Shown here in pieces: positions 63,594 through 64,000 of a stretch of DNA of 64,000 bases. Source of the DNA: Methanobacteriota archaeon (GTDB taxonomy: Archaea; Halobacteriota; Methanosarcinia; Methanotrichales; Methanotrichaceae); contig JAKPCO010000073.1 in assembly GCA_029553285.1 (NCBI GenBank), positions 62,001-126,000 on the forward strand. The letters are read 5' to 3'. The notes beneath the pieces are model-generated. The model did not search any database, had not been told where the DNA came from, and was given only the letters and a program-made list of their open reading frames with translations. The translations under genes were made by a program, and so were the position numbers. Position 1 is the stretch's first letter, and each line of letters starts with the position of its first letter.

Positions 63594-64000
63594 TTGAGAA
63601 GCAGACTGCCGGTGATGAGGGACAGGCGGCGCTATATGGTCTTCGAGCTTGAGTCGGAGGGGCATCTCGATGCGAGGGACATCTCGATCGAGATTCAGTC
63701 CTCCTACCTGAGCCTCTTCGGAGATTCAGGAGGTGCCAGCCCCAGGCTAATATCTTTCGATGGGCGCTTTGGCATAGTGAGGTGCAGAAATGGATATGTG
63801 GAGGAGCTGAGAGCATCTCTCGCAAGCATTCATACAATTGCAGGATTCCGGGCTGCGATATGGGTCCGTGGCGTCTCCGGGACGATCAAAACCGCCACAG
63901 AAAAGTATATACCGCAATCTAGCATAAAACCGGAGGAGCATCGGAGAAGAGTAGACCTAAAGGGAATTTCTGGAGTGATTGTGAGCACCCGCGGTCATGA
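63594..64000 (+). CDS. rnp2: RNase P protein component 2 (Pop5), cut by the window edge
   Basis: TTG start directly after the rnp3 stop. LRSRLPVMRDRRRYMVFELE is the Pop5 start; FGIVRCRNGYVEELRASLAS and the AIWVRGVSGTIKTATEKYI block follow. 135 codons are visible and no stop appears before the edge. Pop5 pairs with Rpp30 to activate the RNase P RNA. Confidence 0.9.
   Translation, partial: MRSRLPVMRDRRRYMVFELESEGHLDARDISIEIQSSYLSLFGDSGGASPRLISFDGRFGIVRCRNGYVEELRASLASIHTIAGFRAAIWVRGVSGTIKTATEKYIPQSSIKPEEHRRRVDLKGISGVIVSTRGH

Overview
The window comes from a methanogenic archaeon, most likely a Methanothrix (Methanosaeta)-type acetate-using methanogen of the Methanosarcinales. The genus is an inference. 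What supports it: a complete mtrEDCBAFGH operon, methanogenesis marker proteins 12 and 14, coenzyme F420 genes (cofD, npdG), mptA of methanopterin synthesis, archaeal lipid and CoA pathway genes, archaeal ribosomal, RNase P and RNA polymerase genes, a bacterial-type gyrase pair, BRE/TATA promoters with several leaderless starts, and a GC content in the low to mid fifties. It is ordinary chromosome: there is no prophage, plasmid, CRISPR array or intact transposase.

Layout. 1-9.1 kb: a polyprenyl synthetase / radical SAM / secreted protein operon, tspO, conserved hypotheticals, mptA, a histone-deacetylase-fold enzyme, then a secreted protein divergent from a secreted thioredoxin-fold protein plus a thioredoxin-CcdA fusion. 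9.3-12.9 kb: minus-strand cluster tRNA-Ser, pus10, rpl21e, rpo4, DUF655, rsmA. 12.9-17.2 kb: deoxyadenosine/SAH deaminase, peroxiredoxin, ferredoxin and TauE/SafE exporter. 17.3-20.2 kb: nusG-rpl11-rpl1-rpl10-rpl12. 20.7-26.8 kb: zinc ribbon plus deacetylase, trm1, npdG, an ArsM-like methyltransferase, hisF, TRAM protein. 27-33.7 kb: tRNA-Met, then coaBC, pantoate kinase, phosphopantothenate synthetase, sepF, ZPR1, cofD and marker 12. 34.5-38.8 kb: gyrBA. 38.9-42.3 kb: DUF35, thiolase, HMG-CoA synthase and their HTH regulator (mevalonate entry). 42.4-46 kb: tRNA-Gly, cyclic-diphosphoglycerate-synthetase-like GTPase, nitroreductase, carS, small membrane proteins. 46.1-51.1 kb: the mtr operon. 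51-56 kb: YkgJ-type protein and a 1268-residue TPR protein. 55.8-59.4 kb: trmJ, rtcB, archease and a radical SAM enzyme. 59.6-64 kb: marker 14, a PriL-Fe-S-domain-like protein, rpl15e, a DUF54 RNA-binding protein and RNase P subunits (the last cut by the window edge).

How the genes work together. The energy core is Mtr (methyl transfer coupled to Na+), with F420 enzymes and marker proteins around it. Isoprenoid and lipid supply is covered by HMG-CoA synthase, thiolase, DUF35, polyprenyl synthetase and CarS. RNA processing is prominent: all three tRNA genes carry introns with bulge-helix-bulge folds, and the ligase RtcB with archease that would join the exons lies in the same window, beside Pus10, Trm1, TrmJ, RsmA and RNase P.

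The least explained material is between genes. It includes a four-copy dispersed element of about 110-145 bp with a paired stem that shows compensatory change, a 245-bp element with 15-bp perfect terminal inverted repeats plus a collapsed copy flanked by 8-bp direct repeats, a 106-bp displaced copy of part of gyrB behind gyrA, a leader before marker 12 with two identical arms competing for one partner, mirrored promoter motifs between ferredoxin and TauE, and several membrane microproteins. A DUF35 gene also has no standard start codon in its frame.
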